Assembly (NCBI RefSeq): GCF_003755175.1
Contig: NZ_RKHX01000002.1
Location: forward strand, 372,001-436,000
Source: Cellulomonas sp. PhB150
GTDB taxonomy: Bacteria; Actinomycetota; Actinomycetes; Actinomycetales; Cellulomonadaceae
Reading direction: 5' to 3'
Length of the DNA stretch: 64,000 nucleotides
The notes below the pieces were generated by a model that was not told the DNA's origin, searched no databases, and saw only the letters and a list, made by a program, of their open reading frames with translations. This document shows positions 62,149-64,000 of the stretch, piece after piece. The position numbers were made by a program, and so were the translations under genes. Position 1 is the stretch's first letter; each line of letters begins with the position of its first letter.

Positions 62149-62359
62149 CAGCGCACGGGCCCGCTGTGGCAGAATCGTGCGCTGGTGCGCGTACGGCTGC
62201 GTCTCTGCCACAGGGGAGACGATCACGGCCACCCGGGACATGTTCTCCCGGACGCACCGGAACCAGACCACGGGGACGCCGTTCCTCGCCTGCTCGCGCG
62301 GGCGGCCGGCTGCCCACGATGACGCTTCTGACCTGTGGCAGGGCGGGAGAGTGAACACC
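62145..62359 (+). promoter_or_regulatory. promoter and structured leader of rplS
   Basis: TTAGCA (62145-62150), a 19-nt gap and CAGAAT (62170-62175) form the promoter. In the leader of about 180 nt, CTGCCACAGG (62205-62214) is perfectly complementary to CCTGTGGCAG (62332-62341), which ends just before the ribosome site GGGAGAG. This long-range stem could gate translation, for example by L19 feedback. The mechanism is inference. Confidence 0.5.
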
Positions 62360-62725
62360 ATGCACACGCTCGACCAGGTCGACGCAGCGTCGCTGCGCTC
62401 CGACATCCCGGACTTCCGTCCCGGCGACACGCTCAAGGTCAACGTCAAGGTCGTCGAGGGCAACCGCTCGCGGATCCAGGCGTTCCAGGGTGTCGTCATC
62501 GCCCGTCAGGGCGAGGGCGTCCGCGAGACCTTCACGGTCCGCAAGGTCAGCTTCCAGGTCGGCGTCGAGCGCACGTTCCCCGTGCACTCCCCGAGCCTCG
62601 AGTCCGTCGAGGTCGTGACGCGCGGTGACGTGCGCCGCGCGAAGCTGTACTACCTGCGCAAGCTCCGCGGCAAGAAGGCCAAGATCAAGGAGAAGCGCGA
62701 CGCGGTCCCGGCCAAGAAGGCCTGA
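62360..62725 (+). CDS. rplS: 50S ribosomal protein L19
   Basis: 121 aa with the L19 pattern [55 protein letters not shown] and a basic C-terminus [23 protein letters not shown] 62360 has GGGAGAG 8 nt upstream. It appears to be transcribed from its own promoter, and a hairpin terminator follows. Confidence 0.97.
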   Translation: MHTLDQVDAASLRSDIPDFRPGDTLKVNVKVVEGNRSRIQAFQGVVIARQGEGVRETFTVRKVSFQVGVERTFPVHSPSLESVEVVTRGDVRRAKLYYLRKLRGKKAKIKEKRDAVPAKKA

Positions 62726-62740
62726 CCACGCAGCACTCCA

Positions 62741-62773
62741 GACGGGCGGTCACCCTCGCGGTGGCCGCCCGTC
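62741..62773 (+). terminator. hairpin terminator after rplS
   Basis: A 14-bp stem (62741-62754 with 62760-62773, one G-U pair) closes a loop CTCGC, without a U tract. Confidence 0.75.
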
Positions 62774-62847
62774 GGCGTACCCGGGCGCGGTCGTCTCGGA
62801 GCGCGGCACTGTGCGCGCTGCACGGTTCGGCGTGCGAGAGTGTCCGG

Positions 62848-63645
62848 GTGATCGACCCCGCCGACGAAGCCGCCCCGCCGACCGCCACCGGAACGCCGAG
62901 CACGGCGGCCGGCGACGACCACGTGGCACCCCGGCACGCAGCCGCTCCCGACCGGCGCGACAAGCGCCGGAGCACGGGTGCGTCGTTCCTGCGTGAGACG
63001 GTCATCATCCTGGTCAGCGCGCTCGTGCTCTCGCTCATCGTCAAGACCTTCCTGGTGCAGGCGTTCTTCATCCCCAGCGGGTCGATGAACGACACGCTCA
63101 TCGAGAACGACCGCATCCTCGTCAGCAAGCTGACGCCCGGCCCCTTCGACCTGCACCGCGGCGACGTCGTCGTGTTCAAGGACCCGAACCACTGGCTCGG
63201 CGACGAGGCCGAGGACACGCCGACCGGCCCGGTCGGCACCGTGGTCCGTGACGCGCTGACGTTCATCGGCCTCTACCCCGAGGACGCAGGCGAGCACCTC
63301 GTCAAGCGTCTGATCGGCCTGCCCGGGGACCACGTCGCGTCCGAGGGCGCGGGCAAGCCCGTCACGGTCAACGGCGTCGCGATCGACGAGCCCTACCTGG
63401 CGCCCGGTGCGCAGCCGAGCGAGTTCGCGTTCGACATCGTCGTGCCGCCCGACAGCATCTGGGTCATGGGCGACAACCGGCAGCACTCGGCCGACTCGCG
63501 CTGGCACCAGGGCGAGCCCGGCGGCGGCTCCGTGCCGATCGGCAACGTGGTGGGCGTGGCCTTCGTCATCGTCTGGCCCGCCGCCCACTGGGACATCCTG
63601 CGCAACCCGGGCGACACGTTCGCGGACGTGCCGCCCGCGTCGTGA
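62848..63645 (+). CDS. lepB: signal peptidase I
   Basis: 265-aa membrane-bound type I signal peptidase. One membrane span ([20 protein letters not shown]), catalytic Ser79 in FIPSGSMN and Lys153 in [12 protein letters not shown], then [12 protein letters not shown]. It cleaves Sec and Tat signal peptides outside the membrane. GTG 62848 lies 6 nt after GAGAGT (62836-62841), fitting leaderless starts here. rnhB overlaps its stop by 4 bp. Confidence 0.96.
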   Translation: MIDPADEAAPPTATGTPSTAAGDDHVAPRHAAAPDRRDKRRSTGASFLRETVIILVSALVLSLIVKTFLVQAFFIPSGSMNDTLIENDRILVSKLTPGPFDLHRGDVVVFKDPNHWLGDEAEDTPTGPVGTVVRDALTFIGLYPEDAGEHLVKRLIGLPGDHVASEGAGKPVTVNGVAIDEPYLAPGAQPSEFAFDIVVPPDSIWVMGDNRQHSADSRWHQGEPGGGSVPIGNVVGVAFVIVWPAAHWDILRNPGDTFADVPPAS

Positions 63646-64000
63646 GCGTGACCAGCCCCGTCGCGGCGGTCGCCGTCCGGCCGGCCCGGGCGGCGCGGCC
63701 CGGGCCGCACCTGCGGCACGAGCGTGTCCTGCTGCGCACGGGGGCACGCCTGGTCGCGGGCATGGACGAGGTGGGCCGCGGCTCGCTCGCCGGCCCCGTG
63801 AGCGTGGGCGTGGTCGTCGTCGACGTCACGACGCGGTCGGCTCCGCGTGGCGTGGCCGACTCCAAGCTGCTCACGCCCCTGGCGCGCACCGCGCTGCTTC
63901 CGGCGCTGAGCCGATGGGGCACCGCGCGGGCCGTCGGGCACGCGAGCGCCGCCGAGATCGACGAGATCGGGATCATCGCTGCCCTGCGGCTCGCCGGGAC
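63642..64000 (+). CDS. rnhB: ribonuclease HII (partial, runs off the window)
   Basis: About 119 codons are present. [18 protein letters not shown] holds the first catalytic acids Asp42 and Glu43, and [11 protein letters not shown] follows. The enzyme removes ribonucleotides from RNA-DNA hybrids. The first 40 residues are an Arg/Pro/Ala-rich extension before the conserved fold. GTG 63642 (GTGA overlap with lepB) or GTG 63648 is the start. The gene continues beyond 64000. Confidence 0.9.
   Translation, partial: MSVTSPVAAVAVRPARAARPGPHLRHERVLLRTGARLVAGMDEVGRGSLAGPVSVGVVVVDVTTRSAPRGVADSKLLTPLARTALLPALSRWGTARAVGHASAAEIDEIGIIAALRLAG

Overview
The window is very GC-rich DNA (most coding lines look above 70% G+C) from an actinobacterium. 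A Micrococcales member close to Cellulomonas is the best guess. This is inferred from gene content: paired clpP1/clpP2, coenzyme F420 genes, a T-box in front of ileS, leaderless genes, and a secreted pectinase with a CBM2 domain and Pro/Thr linkers. No rRNA, tRNA, prophage or CRISPR array was seen.

Layout. 1-3.5 kb: end of a probable trigger factor gene, clpP1-clpP2, clpX and chorismate mutase. 3.7-6.8 kb: an eRF1/Vms1-like protein and an acyl-CoA synthetase, convergent. 6.8-13.6 kb: a four-module pectate lyase (PL1, F5/8-type, PL9, CBM2) with operator-like palindromes, valS, and a lower-GC orphan secreted protein. 13.7-19.4 kb: a Pls/PosA-type non-ribosomal peptide synthetase, an M1 metallopeptidase and a convergent phosphopantetheinyl transferase, which together look like a small natural-product locus. 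19.5-29.8 kb: an F420 region with an F420-dependent oxidoreductase, cofE, a GH3 enzyme, YbjQ-like and HhH-GPD proteins, cofC, a DUF222/HNH protein, and an operon for the putative F420-0 ABC transporter plus cofD. 29.9-37.4 kb: an SDR, a heterodimeric ABC exporter, a TipA-like MerR regulator with a classic 19-bp-spacer promoter, a phosphoribosyltransferase broken by an amber codon, a phosphotransferase and a HAD phosphatase.

37.5-48.3 kb: T-box, ileS, folC, then dhaKLM (PTS-dependent dihydroxyacetone kinase), TetR and an MFS exporter, then DUF4233 and ndk. The dha/TetR/MFS block sits between folC and DUF4233-ndk, which I recall as adjacent in relatives. 48.3-64 kb is conserved housekeeping: smc, ftsY, the nitrogen operon amtB-glnK-glnD (GlnD has no ACT domains), ffh, an amidohydrolase, rpsP-khpA-rimM-trmD, rplS, lepB and the start of rnhB.

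Regulatory pattern. At least sixteen genes have a TANNNT-like -10 box exactly 6 or 7 nt before an ATG or GTG, so leaderless transcription looks dominant. Many operons use 4-bp ATGA or GTGA overlaps. Many terminators are long GC hairpins without a U tract.
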